Assembly: GCF_014655955.1 (NCBI RefSeq) | Contig: NZ_BNBO01000045.1 | Span: 1-64,000 of the forward strand | Direction of reading: 5' to 3' | DNA: 64,000 bases | Source: Kitasatospora indigofera | GTDB taxonomy: Bacteria; Actinomycetota; Actinomycetes; Streptomycetales; Streptomycetaceae | In this document: positions 1-8,170 of the stretch, piece by piece | Position numbering within the stretch: the stretch's first letter is position 1 | Layout: the number at the start of each line of letters is the position of its first letter | Notes under the pieces: model-generated | Told to the model about the DNA's origin: nothing | Databases searched by the model: none | What the model saw: the letters and a program-made list of their open reading frames with translations, nothing else | Position numbers and translations under genes: made by a program

Positions 1-34
1 GGCACGGCCCCGGGCGATCGCCCGGGGCCGTGCC
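1..34. terminator. Perfect inverted-repeat terminator downstream of rsbN
   Basis: The first 34 bases form a perfect palindrome with 17-base arms (GGCACGGCCCCGGGCGA and its complement). It lies about 30 bases past the rsbN stop on the minus strand, where a terminator for bldN-rsbN transcription is expected. There is no T tract, as is common in high-G+C actinomycetes. Confidence 0.7.
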
Positions 35-63
35 GCTGCCGCGCCGGTGCGGCCCGGCTCCGG

Positions 64-1286
64 TCAGCCCAGCTTCAGGCCCGGCAGCAGGCCGGGGATG
101 AGCGGCGGGATGTCCAGACCCGGCTGGCTGCTCGGAGCGTTGCTCGCCGCGCCGGTGGGCGCTGCCGTGGAGCCGGGGGTGGCGTCCGGGCTCGGCGAGG
201 GGTGCGCGCCGGTGATGCCGTTGGCCAGGCCGTCGACCAGGCCGCCGACCGCCGCCGGGGGGTTGCCCGGTGTCGCGCTCGGCGCGCCGGAGCCGCTCGC
301 GGACGCGCCGGCCGAGGGCGCCTTGCCCGCGGTGCCCGGCTTCGCGCCGCCGGTGCCGCCGGCCGGGTCGCCGCCGGTCTGCCCGCTGTCGGACGGACCG
401 CCCGCGTGCTCGCCGCCCGCCCCGCCGCCGTCGGCCGGACCGCCCTGGGGGACGGCTCGGTCAGCCGCAGGGGCGCGACGTCCTCGCTTATGTCGTCGAA
501 GAGCCGGTCGACCCGGCCGGCCTCCTGGGTGAGCTGGACCGGGAGCCGGCTCTGCAGCTCCGACCAGCGGCCGTCCTCGTCCTCGGCGAACCCGGCCAGC
601 ATCCGCATCGGCTCCAGCGAGCCGTTGCTGCGGTAGACGGACCGGAGCAGCTCGCGGCCCTTGATGGCCTCGGCGTGCATGTCGGCGAGGGCCCGGCGGA
701 CCTGCTCGACCGTGTCCGGGTTCAGCGCGGACGGCGAACCGGCCCGCCCCAGCAGTCCCTTGGCCTCGCCGAGCCGGGTGGAGGCCTGGTCGAGCAGCAG
801 TGCGCCGCGCTCGCTGTCGGAGCCCGCGAAGTCCAGCTGCAGCCCCTCCAGCCCGCGCTTCATCCCGTAGAGGGTGTCCCCCGGCAGGGCGTTGGTGCTC
901 GCGGCGGCGGCGCCGGCGAAACTGCCGACGGCGATGCCCGCGACCAGCCCGCCGATCGCGAACCGGCGGCTCCAGCGGCCGCGCGGGACGGTCCGGTGGG
1001 CCCGGCTCCTGCGCTGCCGGGGCACGCCGGCCCCGGCGCCACCGGTGAACGCCTGCTCGAACGCGGCCATCAGCTGGGCGCGTTGGACCGTTCGGACCTC
1101 CGGGTCCAGCTCCGGGCCCGGCAGTGCGCCGAGCGAGTCGGCCATGCCGAGCAGGACGGCCATCGCGTCCCCGCGGTCAGCGGTGGCCTCGGCGGGCCGC
1201 GCAGCGTCCCGGTGCTCTACCTGGTGGGCCTCCAGCGCCTCGGCGAAGGCCTTCGCCCGCCGGTGCTCCAGCACGTTTGCCGTCAC
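64..1286 (-). pseudogene. rsbN: Anti-sigma factor RsbN (anti-BldN), frameshifted in this sequence
   Basis: RsbN is the membrane-bound anti-sigma factor that sequesters BldN. The gene starts at GTG 1286 behind GGGAGG. It has a cytoplasmic N-terminal part, one membrane segment (about residues 105-130, AIGGLVAGIAVGSFAGAAAA) and a helical extracytoplasmic domain (DUF5667-like) ending near LRLTEPSP. After that the frame reads as an implausible Arg/Pro/Ala run. A second frame instead gives a Gly/Ser/Pro-rich linker and the sensible C-terminus GLDIPPLIPGLLPGLKLG, with a stop at 64-66. Adding one base to the G5 run at 447-451 joins the two parts into a protein of about 407 aa. So this is either a homopolymer sequencing error or a real frameshift near the C-terminus. 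The sigma-binding and membrane parts are intact, so function may survive either way. Confidence 0.85.
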
Positions 1287-1419
1287 GGGCCACACCTCCC
1301 TTCGTCGTTGTCGACACCCCGGCCGGCCGGACGGTTGCCTCGGCGGGCCAAAGCCACTCCATCGGGTGAGAGGTCGCGATCCGGCTTGACCGTACGCCTG
1401 GTGGAGGCTTGCACGCTGG

Positions 1420-1448
1420 CCAACGAGCGGCGCGGGCCGTCGGTTACG
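1420..1448 (-). promoter_or_regulatory. Probable BldN-dependent promoter of rsbN
   Basis: On the minus strand CGTAAC (1443-1448) is followed after 17 bp by CGTTGG (1420-1425). The published BldN consensus is about CGTAAC at -35 and CGTTGA at -10, so the -35 is exact and the -10 differs at one base. The site is about 135 bp upstream of the rsbN start. Transcription of rsbN from a BldN promoter is established in S. venezuelae. Confidence 0.75.
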
Positions 1449-1542
1449 CACGACTGATCATCGGACCGACCGTTCACCCGCACGTGTGGGCCGGATGATG
1501 CTGGTGACGGGGGGCCGGATATCCGTCGGACCACTCCGCCGC

Positions 1543-2484
1543 TCACCGGGCGTCGGGGGGCAGCAGGCGGGCCAGGGTCCGCACCGCGCGGTACTGAAGG
1601 GTCTTGATGGCGCCCTCGTTCTTCCCCATGATGCGGGCCGTCTCGGCGACCGAGAGGCCTTGCAGGAACCGCAGGGTCACGCACTCCTGCTGCTGGGGGT
1701 TGAGCCGTCCGACCGCCTCCAGCAGGGCGGCGTTGGAGAGCCGCTCCAGGACGGAGTCCTCGGGGCTGCGCTCGCACTCGTTGGAGTCGAGCATCTCCCC
1801 GGTGGTGACCTCCAGCCGGAACCGGCTGGACTTGAAGTGGTCGGCCACCAGGTTGCGGGCGATGGTCACCAGCCAGGCGCCGAAGTCGCGGCCCTGCCAG
1901 GTGAAGGTGCCGATCCGGCGCAGCGCCCGCAGGAAGGTCTCGCTGGTGAGGTCCTCGGCGGTGGCCCGGCTGCCGACCCGGTAGTAGATGTAGCGGTAGA
2001 CGGTGTCCGCGTAGTGGTCGTAGAGCCGCCCGAAGGCCTCGCTCTCACCGGCCTGGGCCCGTTCGACCAGCTCCATGATCGGGTTGTGCTCGGTCTCGAA
2101 GCCGGGGCTCGGGGCCGTCCGGGCCCGGCCACGGCCGCCCGCGGTGGCCGGGCGGCCACGGGTGGCGGGGGTGCCGGTGGTGGTGGTCGTGCCGCCCGTC
2201 CCCGTCCCGCCGCCGGTCCCGCTGCTGCTGTTGGTGCCGCCGGTGGTCGCGGTGGAGCGCAGGGCCGTCCCGGGAGGGTGGGCGTGGCCGACCGCGAAGG
2301 CGGCCCCGGCGGGCACCAGCTGGGGAGCCGGCAGGAACTGGCTGCGGAGCAGGGTGCGCAACAGGTCCAGCCCGGTGGAGATCTGCCGGTCGGAGGCCTG
2401 CCGGACCCGGTTGGTGCGGGAGCGCAGGGGCGCGGGCGACGGGCGGGTGGGAGCAGGCGCGTCGTTCCGGACGGGTGGGTACAC
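1543..2484 (-). CDS. bldN: ECF RNA polymerase sigma factor BldN (pro-protein)
   Basis: BldN is the ECF sigma factor for aerial mycelium formation that transcribes chaplin and rodlin genes. The 313-aa product starts with GTG (MYPPV), as I recall S. coelicolor BldN doing. It has an unusually long N-terminal extension of about 135 residues, rich in Thr/Gly/Pro, before sigma region 2 (MELVERAQAGESEAFGRLYD). BldN is known to be made as a pro-protein and processed in this extension. Region 2 contains DTVYRYIYYRVG and TSETFLRALRRI; region 4 contains LNPQQQECVTLRFLQGLSVA and KNEGAIKTLQYRAVRTLARL. rsbN follows on the same strand after 256 bp. The extension is longer than that of S. coelicolor BldN and carries TG repeats, so the processing site is hard to place. 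Confidence 0.95.
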   Translation of the reverse strand: MYPPVRNDAPAPTRPSPAPLRSRTNRVRQASDRQISTGLDLLRTLLRSQFLPAPQLVPAGAAFAVGHAHPPGTALRSTATTGGTNSSSGTGGGTGTGGTTTTTGTPATRGRPATAGGRGRARTAPSPGFETEHNPIMELVERAQAGESEAFGRLYDHYADTVYRYIYYRVGSRATAEDLTSETFLRALRRIGTFTWQGRDFGAWLVTIARNLVADHFKSSRFRLEVTTGEMLDSNECERSPEDSVLERLSNAALLEAVGRLNPQQQECVTLRFLQGLSVAETARIMGKNEGAIKTLQYRAVRTLARLLPPDAR

Positions 2485-3033
2485 GGGACTCCCAGAGGCA
2501 GAACTGTGGACGGATCACCTCCGCCTGCGCGGAGAGCACCCCCCACCCCGTCCTGAGGACGCACGGGGAGGCGTGCATCCAGGAGAGAATAACGCTTTGT
2601 GCAATGACAGCTACACCCTGTTGCCGAAGTGGTCGTTTGGGATCCGCTCCGTGTGCATATGCAGCTGATACTGACCGGAGCTGTCGTCATTCGCCCGGCT
2701 CAACGTGACCGAATGACAGCGCTCGGTGACAACTTTCGCGGTGTGACCGGCGGTTTCCCCGACTTCGGGCCCGGCAACCCCAGACTTTCGGGTGCTGTCG
2801 AACGATCAGATCCGGTCATTCGGTGGCAGGTTCGCAATCGGGCGACCCGGCCGGCCCTGCGGGGCCGGGAGTTCGCTCGTACGGGGCCCGGCCCGGCCGC
2901 CGGATTGACGCCCGGGGCCGGCGCCTTGACCGGCGGCCCGGCCCGGTACCCGGCCCGGTGACCCGCCCGGCTTTCGCTCCGGCGCCGCCGGGCCCGCCGG
3001 TCAGGCCGCCGGTCAGGCCGCCGGGCCCGCGGG
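2485..3033. other. bldN upstream region, non-coding
   Basis: This 549-bp gap separates bldN from the HAD gene, both on the minus strand, and should carry the bldN promoter. It is less G+C-rich near 2580-2720. A plausible -10-like CGTTATTC (minus strand, near 2590-2597) lies about 110 bp upstream of the start. I could not place a convincing BldD operator, although bldN is a known BldD target in S. coelicolor. No credible ORF is present. Confidence 0.5.
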
Positions 3034-4209
3034 TCAGGTGGTGCGGCGGCGGTGCACGGCGACACCGGCCGCGGTGGCCCCGGCGACCACGCCGAGCGCG
3101 GCGGCGGCCGGGATGCCCACCCGGGCCGCCTTGCGGCCGGTCCGGAAGTCGCGCACCCGCCAGCCCATCGCGCGGGCGTGCCGGCGCAGCGCGCCGTCCG
3201 GGTTCACCACGTACGGGTGGCCGACCAGCGAGAGCATCGGGATGTCGTTGGCCGAGTCGCTGTACGCGGCGCAGCGGTCGAGGTCGAGCCGCTCGCGGCG
3301 GGCCAGCGAGCGGACGGCGGCCGCCTTCGCCGGGCCGTGCAGCAGCTCCCCGACCAGCCGGCCGGTGTAGTAGCCGTCGGTGGCCTCGGCCACCGTGCCG
3401 AGGGCGCCGGTCATGCCGAGCCGGCGGGCGATGATCCGGGCCACCTCCTGCGGGGCGGCGGTGACCAGCCAGACCCGCTGGCCGGCGTCCAGGTGCATCT
3501 GGACCAGGGCCCGGGTGCCCGGCCAGATCTTCTCGGCGATGACCTCCTCGAAGATCTCCTCGCAGATCTCCTCCAGGTCGGCGGTCCGCTTGCCGGCCAC
3601 CAGCCCGAGCGCGGTGTGCTGGGCGTCGGCCATGTGACCCGGGTCCTCGGTGCCGTGCAGCCGGAACCAGGCCTGCTGCCAGCCGAAGCGGGCCACGTCC
3701 CGCCGGGTGAAGAACCGCCGGCGGTAGAGGCCGATGCCGAGGTAGAAGATCGCCGCGCCGCGCAGGATGGTGTTGTCGCAGTCGAAGAAGGCGGCGGCGC
3801 GCGGGTCGTCCGGGTCGGGCGTGTGGTTCTCGGCCGGCGGCCTGGGCGCCTTGGCGGGCTTCTTGCCGGCCGTTCCGTCCGTCCCGTCCGTCTGCTCCGT
3901 CCCGGCCGCTCCGGTGGTCCCGTCCGCGCCGGCCGTCCCGTCCGCCTTGAGGGCGAGGTCCGGTTCGGCGGCCGCGGGGACCGCCTGGGCCCGGGCCGTC
4001 CCGGCGGTGCCGGCCGCAACCGTCGGGGCCGTAGCCGTCCCGGCGGCGCCGGCCACGGGGGTGCCGGGGTGTCCGGCGGGGGTGTCCGGCCGGGGCGCCG
4101 GCGCCGCGCGCAGGGCGGCCTCCGCCGCCTCGGCGGCGGCCTCGCCCGCCAGCGCGGTCCGCTCGGTCGGGGTACGCCTCGCCTGGGTGAGCCTTCGCAG
4201 CACGGCCAT
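3034..4209 (-). CDS. HAD-superfamily IB hydrolase (SerB/CicA-like phosphatase)
   Basis: This is a HAD phosphatase of the subfamily IB group often found beside bldN. The nucleophile motif is FFDCDNTILRG (motif I, DxD variant with Asp and Asn), followed by motif II around WLVTAAP and motif IV in AAYSDSANDIPML. Residues 1 to about 135 form a low-complexity Ala/Thr/Gly/Pro-rich extension. The C-terminus ends in a hydrophobic stretch (GIPAAAALGVVAGATAAGVA) followed by RRR, suggesting a tail anchor in the membrane. ATG 4209 (MAVLRRLT) fits relatives better than the in-frame ATG at 4221; neither has a strong ribosome binding site. The substrate is unknown; phosphoserine-like or lysophospholipid phosphatases occur in this family. 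Confidence 0.85.
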   Translation of the reverse strand: MAVLRRLTQARRTPTERTALAGEAAAEAAEAALRAAPAPRPDTPAGHPGTPVAGAAGTATAPTVAAGTAGTARAQAVPAAAEPDLALKADGTAGADGTTGAAGTEQTDGTDGTAGKKPAKAPRPPAENHTPDPDDPRAAAFFDCDNTILRGAAIFYLGIGLYRRRFFTRRDVARFGWQQAWFRLHGTEDPGHMADAQHTALGLVAGKRTADLEEICEEIFEEVIAEKIWPGTRALVQMHLDAGQRVWLVTAAPQEVARIIARRLGMTGALGTVAEATDGYYTGRLVGELLHGPAKAAAVRSLARRERLDLDRCAAYSDSANDIPMLSLVGHPYVVNPDGALRRHARAMGWRVRDFRTGRKAARVGIPAAAALGVVAGATAAGVAVHRRRTT

Positions 4210-4423
4210 GGCACCGAGCATAGCCAGGACGCGGGGCTCTGCCTGTGACTACGGCGTGCAGGCACCGTTAACAGCCAGGTACGGACCGGTCCGGCACCGC
4301 CTGCGGCGACCGGGTGCCCCGGAGTCCGGACGGTCCCTCGAAAGGGGGGCCCCGGGCGCGCCCGGGTGAGCGCGCCCGGGGGAACGCGGAGCCGGGCCCG
4401 GACCCCGGCGGCGCTGGAGCACA

Positions 4424-4711
4424 ATGGGCCGGGTGAGCCCACTGCTGCGACGCGACAAGAACTCGAACCCGGCCGACCGCACCGTGACCCTGGTCGGCAA
4501 ACCGGGCTGCCACCTCTGCGACGACGCCCGCGCGGTGATCGTGCGGGTGACCGGCGAGACCGGCGCCGCCTTCGAGGAGAGGGACATCACCCAGGACGAG
4601 GAGCTGTACCGCAAGTACTGGGAGCAGATCCCGGTGACCTTGATCGACGGCCGTCAGCACGACTTCTGGCGGGTCGACGAGCGCCGGTTGCGGGCGGCGC
4701 TGGGCGCCTGA
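4424..4711 (+). CDS. Glutaredoxin-like thiol protein (DUF836 family)
   Basis: This 95-aa protein has a thioredoxin-fold pattern: a first strand TVTLVGKPGCHLC with the redox motif CHLC, and the cis-Pro segment IPVTLIDGRQ. Small glutaredoxin-like proteins of the DUF836 family have this size and layout. It is divergent from the HAD gene and upstream of the exonuclease and the Rex operon, a redox-related setting. Its partner and substrate are unknown. ATG 4424 is used; an in-frame GTG lies four codons later. Confidence 0.8.
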   Translation: MGRVSPLLRRDKNSNPADRTVTLVGKPGCHLCDDARAVIVRVTGETGAAFEERDITQDEELYRKYWEQIPVTLIDGRQHDFWRVDERRLRAALGA

Positions 4712-4978
4712 CCGGCGGTTTCCGGCCGGACCGCGGTCGGGCTCCGGCCGTCCGTGCCCGGGGCGCGTCCGGCCGGCCGCCGGACGGGGGTGTCCCGCGG
4801 ACGGGTCCGGGGGTGTGCCGGGCGCCGCACCGGTAGCGGCCCCGGCCGGCGGTGTGGCGAAGATTTCCCGCCGACGGCTGTCCATCGGCCGCGTGGTCGG
4901 CTTACGATCTAACCTCGTTTCGCGCCCAGGGGGGCCTGCCGCAGACGCCGAGGGGGCCGACCGCAGAGGAGAGCAGGC

Positions 4979-5716
4979 ATGCTTCCCGGCCGAACCCCCG
5001 GGCCGGCGTCCACCGGCGAGGGTTTCGCCGTGGTCGACGTGGAGACCACCGGACGCAGTCCCTGGCGCCATCGCGTGGTCGAGGTCGCCGTGGTGCTGCT
5101 GGACGGCCGGCTGCGGACCGAGGCCGAGTTCTCCACGCTGCTCGACCCGCTGGGCCCGGTCGGCCCCACCCACGTGCACCGGATCTCGCAGGCGGACGTC
5201 GCCGGCGCCCCGCGCTTCCGCGAGGTCGCCCCGCACCTGCTGGAGCTGCTGGCCGGGCGGGTCCTGGTCGGCCATCACGTGACCTGCGACCGGGCCTTCC
5301 TCGATCGCGAGTTCGCCCGGATCGGGGTGGCCTGGCCCGCGGTGCCGCTGCTCTGCACCATGCGCCTGGCCCGGGCGCACCTGCCGGAGGCCGGCGGCTA
5401 CGGCCTGGCGGCCTGCGCCGAGGCGGCCGGGCTGGGCGGGTTCCCCGCGCACACCGCGCTCGGCGACGCCCGGGTCACCGCCGACCTGCTGCGGCACTGC
5501 ATACACGTCCGTTCCTGCCCTCCGGCCGACTGGGCCGAGCCGCTGCGCGAGGCCGCCCGGGTGCCCTGGCCGAGGCTGGCCCGGGCCCGCTCCCGGGCGG
5601 ACGGGGAGCCGGTGCCGTCGCTCCGGCGAGAGGCGCCGTACGGCCCCTGGCCACGCGGTGTGCAGCCCCCGGCGGTGGCGCGCGAGGACTCCGGTGCTAT
5701 GGGATTCCCGGCGTGA
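4979..5716 (+). CDS. DnaQ-type 3'-5' exonuclease (DEDDh)
   Basis: The 245-aa protein has the RNase T/DnaQ exonuclease fold with the DEDDh residues visible: FAVVDVETTG (first Asp/Glu pair), VGHHVTCDRAFLDREF (middle Asp) and the terminal His/Asp in HTALGDARVTADLL. It is a free-standing proofreading or nucleic-acid trimming exonuclease rather than part of a polymerase. The Arg-rich tail after residue 190 is low complexity. The gene lies just upstream of rex, separated by the Rex operator region, and reads in the same direction. Confidence 0.85.
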   Translation: MLPGRTPGPASTGEGFAVVDVETTGRSPWRHRVVEVAVVLLDGRLRTEAEFSTLLDPLGPVGPTHVHRISQADVAGAPRFREVAPHLLELLAGRVLVGHHVTCDRAFLDREFARIGVAWPAVPLLCTMRLARAHLPEAGGYGLAACAEAAGLGGFPAHTALGDARVTADLLRHCIHVRSCPPADWAEPLREAARVPWPRLARARSRADGEPVPSLRREAPYGPWPRGVQPPAVAREDSGAMGFPA

Positions 5717-5753
5717 TGCGCGTCACTGTTCATGGACAAATCGGACACCATCT

Positions 5754-5771
5754 TTGTGCACACGTTCACAA
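5754..5771 (+). promoter_or_regulatory. Rex operator (ROP) upstream of rex-hemACD
   Basis: The sequence TTGTGCACACGTTCACAA differs at one position from the Rex consensus TTGTGAA-N4-TTCACAA. It ends 46 bp before the rex start. In S. coelicolor, Rex represses its own rex-hemACD operon through such a site and is released when NADH/NAD+ rises. Confidence 0.9.
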
Positions 5772-5817
5772 ACGCATAGCCTGGCTGCCTAAGCCCAGCT
5801 TCACCCACAGGAGCACC

Positions 5818-6702
5818 GTGGCAATCGGCCGATCACCACAGAGCAGTTCGCAGACGCCCGACCAGGGCGCCGCGCGCCGACCCTCGCGTGCCCGGGGAAT
5901 CCCGGAGGCGACAGTCGCCCGCCTCCCGCTGTACCTGCGGGCGTTGACCGCGCTCTCCGAGCGCTCGGTGCCCACGGTCTCCTCCGAGGAGCTGGCGGCC
6001 GCCGCGGGCGTGAACTCCGCGAAGCTGCGCAAGGACTTCTCCTACCTCGGCTCGTACGGCACCCGCGGTGTCGGCTACGACGTCGAGTACCTCGTCTACC
6101 AGATCTCCCGCGAGCTCGGCCTGACCCAGGACTGGCCCGTGGTGATCGTCGGCATCGGGAACCTCGGCCACGCGCTCGCCAACTACGGCGGCTTCGCGTC
6201 CCGCGGCTTCCGGGTGGCGGCCCTGCTGGACGCCGACCCGGCCGTGGTCGGCAGCAGCGCGGCCGGCCTGCCGGTGCGCCACATGGACGAGCTGGAGGAG
6301 ATCGTGGAGACGCAGGCCGTCTCCATCGGCGTCATCACCACGCCGCCCGGCGCCGCCCAGCAGGTCTGCGACCGGCTGGTCGAGGCGGGCGTCACCAGCA
6401 TCCTCAACTTCGCGCCCACCGTGCTGACCGTCCCGGACGGCGTGGACGTGCGCAAGGTCGATCTGTCCATAGAGCTTCAGATCCTGGCCTTCCACGAGCA
6501 GCGCAAGGCCGGCGAGGAGCCCGACCGGGGCGAGTCCGTGCTGGACCGCGCCCCCGGTCCGGTCCGGGCCGCGGCCGCCAAGCTGCGCCGGGCCGCCGGC
6601 GCGAGCGCCAAGCGGACCGACGCCAAGGCCGAGCCCGAGCCGGCCAAGGGCGGCCCCGGCCAGGGCCCCGAGGGCGACCTCTCCGCGGTGATGCCGGCAT
6701 GA
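5818..6702 (+). CDS. rex: Redox-sensing transcriptional repressor Rex
   Basis: Rex senses the NADH/NAD+ ratio and represses respiratory genes. The N-terminal winged helix (about residues 20-90) includes IPEATVARLPLYLRAL and AAGVNSAKLRKDFSYLGSYG. The Rossmann domain contains the nucleotide-binding loop VVIVGIGNLGHALANYGGF, and the C-terminal swap helix is near VDLSIELQILAFHEQRK. At 294 aa it exceeds the family norm (about 210-255) because of a Lys/Ala/Pro-rich C-terminal tail. GTG 5818 follows CAGGAG. It is the first gene of the haem operon and has a Rex operator directly upstream, so autoregulation is expected. Confidence 0.97.
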   Translation: MAIGRSPQSSSQTPDQGAARRPSRARGIPEATVARLPLYLRALTALSERSVPTVSSEELAAAAGVNSAKLRKDFSYLGSYGTRGVGYDVEYLVYQISRELGLTQDWPVVIVGIGNLGHALANYGGFASRGFRVAALLDADPAVVGSSAAGLPVRHMDELEEIVETQAVSIGVITTPPGAAQQVCDRLVEAGVTSILNFAPTVLTVPDGVDVRKVDLSIELQILAFHEQRKAGEEPDRGESVLDRAPGPVRAAAAKLRRAAGASAKRTDAKAEPEPAKGGPGQGPEGDLSAVMPA

Positions 6703-6733
6703 GCGCGCGAATCCGTCCGGGCAGGGGGCCGGC

Positions 6734-8170
6734 ATGAGTCTGCTCGTCGTAGGGCTGAGCCACCGCACGGCCCCCGTCGGGGTGCTGGAGCGCGCCGCGC
6801 TGACCGGTGACGTCCCGACCCGGCTGCTGCACGACGCCGCCGCGACGGCGACCGTCGCCGAGGCCGCGCTGCTCAACACCTGCAACCGGATCGAGCTGTA
6901 CGCGGACGTGGACAAGTTCCACGCCGGCGTCGCCGAGCTGTCCCTCCTGCTCGCCCACCACAGTGGCGTCGACCTGGAGGAACTCACCTCGCACCTCTAC
7001 GTCCACTACGAGGACCGCGCCGTCCACCACCTCTTCTCGGTGGCCTGCGGCCTGGACTCGATGGTCGTCGGCGAGGGCCAGATCCTCGGCCAGCTCCGCG
7101 ACGCGCTCGCGCGCGCGCAGGAGGAGCACACCGCCGGACGCGACCTCAACGAGCTGTTCCAGCAGGCCCTGCGGGTCGGCAAGCGGGCGCACAGCGAGAC
7201 CGGCATCGACAAGGCCGGCCAGTCGCTGGTCACCTTCGGCCTGGAGCAGATCGCCGCGGGCGCCGGGGCGATCGCCGGCAAGCGGGCCCTGGTGGTCGGC
7301 GCCGGCTCGATGAGCTCGCTGGCCGCCGCCACGCTGCTGCGCAGCGGGGTGAGCGAACTGTTGATCGCCAACCGCACGCCCGAGCGGGCCGAGCGGCTGG
7401 TCGCCAACCTCGGCGGCGGCAACGCCCGCACCGTCGACCTGGCCAAGGTGCCCGAGGCGCTGGCCGACGTGGACCTGGTGATCTCCTGTACCGGCGCCGC
7501 CGGAGTGGTGATCAGGGTCGAGGACGTCGCGTCCGCCGTCGCCGCCCGGACCGGCGACACACCCCTGGCCTTCCTCGACCTGGCCATGCCGCGGGACGTC
7601 GACCACGCCGTGCACGAGCTGCCCGGCGCCCTGCTGGTCGACCTGGAGAGCCTCTCGCACGCCCACGCCGCCACCCCCGGCGCGGGCGACGTGGACGCCG
7701 TCAGCGGCATCGTCGCCGACGAGGTCGCCGCGTTCGGCGCCGCCCAGCGCGCCGCCCGGATCGCCCCGACCGTCGTCGCGCTCCGCGCGATGGCCTCCGA
7801 GGTGGTGCTCGCCGAGCTCGGCCGGCTGGACTCCCGGCTGCCCGACCTGGACGAGCGCTCCCGCGCGGAGATCACCCAGACCGTCCGCCGCGTCGTCGAC
7901 AAGCTGCTGCACGCGCCCACCGTGCGGGTGAAGCAGCTCGCCGCCGAACCCGGCGGCGCCTCCTACGCGGACGCCCTGCGCGAGCTGTTCGACCTCGACC
8001 CGGCGGCCGTGCACGCGGTCTCCGGTCCGCCGGTCGGCGCCCAGAGCACCGCGCAGGTGGGCCCGCAGGCCAACGGCCCGCAGGTCAACGGTCCGCAGGC
8101 GCCCCGCCCGCAGACCCCGGGCCAGGCCCGGCCCGCCAACGGCAGCCTCACGGGCGAGGCCGCCAGATGA
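6734..8170 (+). CDS. hemA: Glutamyl-tRNA reductase
   Basis: HemA reduces glutamyl-tRNA to glutamate-1-semialdehyde, the first committed step of C5-pathway tetrapyrrole synthesis. The 478-aa protein has the catalytic Cys50 in LLNTCNRIELY, the signature ACGLDSMVVGEGQILGQ, an NADPH Rossmann region (ALVVGAGSMSSLAAATLL) and a C-terminal dimerisation domain. The last 60 or so residues are a Pro/Gln/Asn-rich tail. It lies 31 bp after rex, and its stop overlaps the hemC start by 4 bases (ATGA), so translation is probably coupled. The whole set should respond to Rex. Confidence 0.97.
   Translation: MSLLVVGLSHRTAPVGVLERAALTGDVPTRLLHDAAATATVAEAALLNTCNRIELYADVDKFHAGVAELSLLLAHHSGVDLEELTSHLYVHYEDRAVHHLFSVACGLDSMVVGEGQILGQLRDALARAQEEHTAGRDLNELFQQALRVGKRAHSETGIDKAGQSLVTFGLEQIAAGAGAIAGKRALVVGAGSMSSLAAATLLRSGVSELLIANRTPERAERLVANLGGGNARTVDLAKVPEALADVDLVISCTGAAGVVIRVEDVASAVAARTGDTPLAFLDLAMPRDVDHAVHELPGALLVDLESLSHAHAATPGAGDVDAVSGIVADEVAAFGAAQRAARIAPTVVALRAMASEVVLAELGRLDSRLPDLDERSRAEITQTVRRVVDKLLHAPTVRVKQLAAEPGGASYADALRELFDLDPAAVHAVSGPPVGAQSTAQVGPQANGPQVNGPQAPRPQTPGQARPANGSLTGEAAR

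Noticed and set aside
75..452. Open minus-strand C-terminus of rsbN rich in Arg/Pro/Ala
   Set aside because: Its composition is that of a wrong-frame reading of G+C-rich DNA, and another frame gives a sensible end with a stop at 64-66.
2485..3033. BldD operator upstream of bldN
   Set aside because: GTCAC-containing stretches near 2700-2730 do not satisfy the spacing of the BldD consensus, so I did not call a site.
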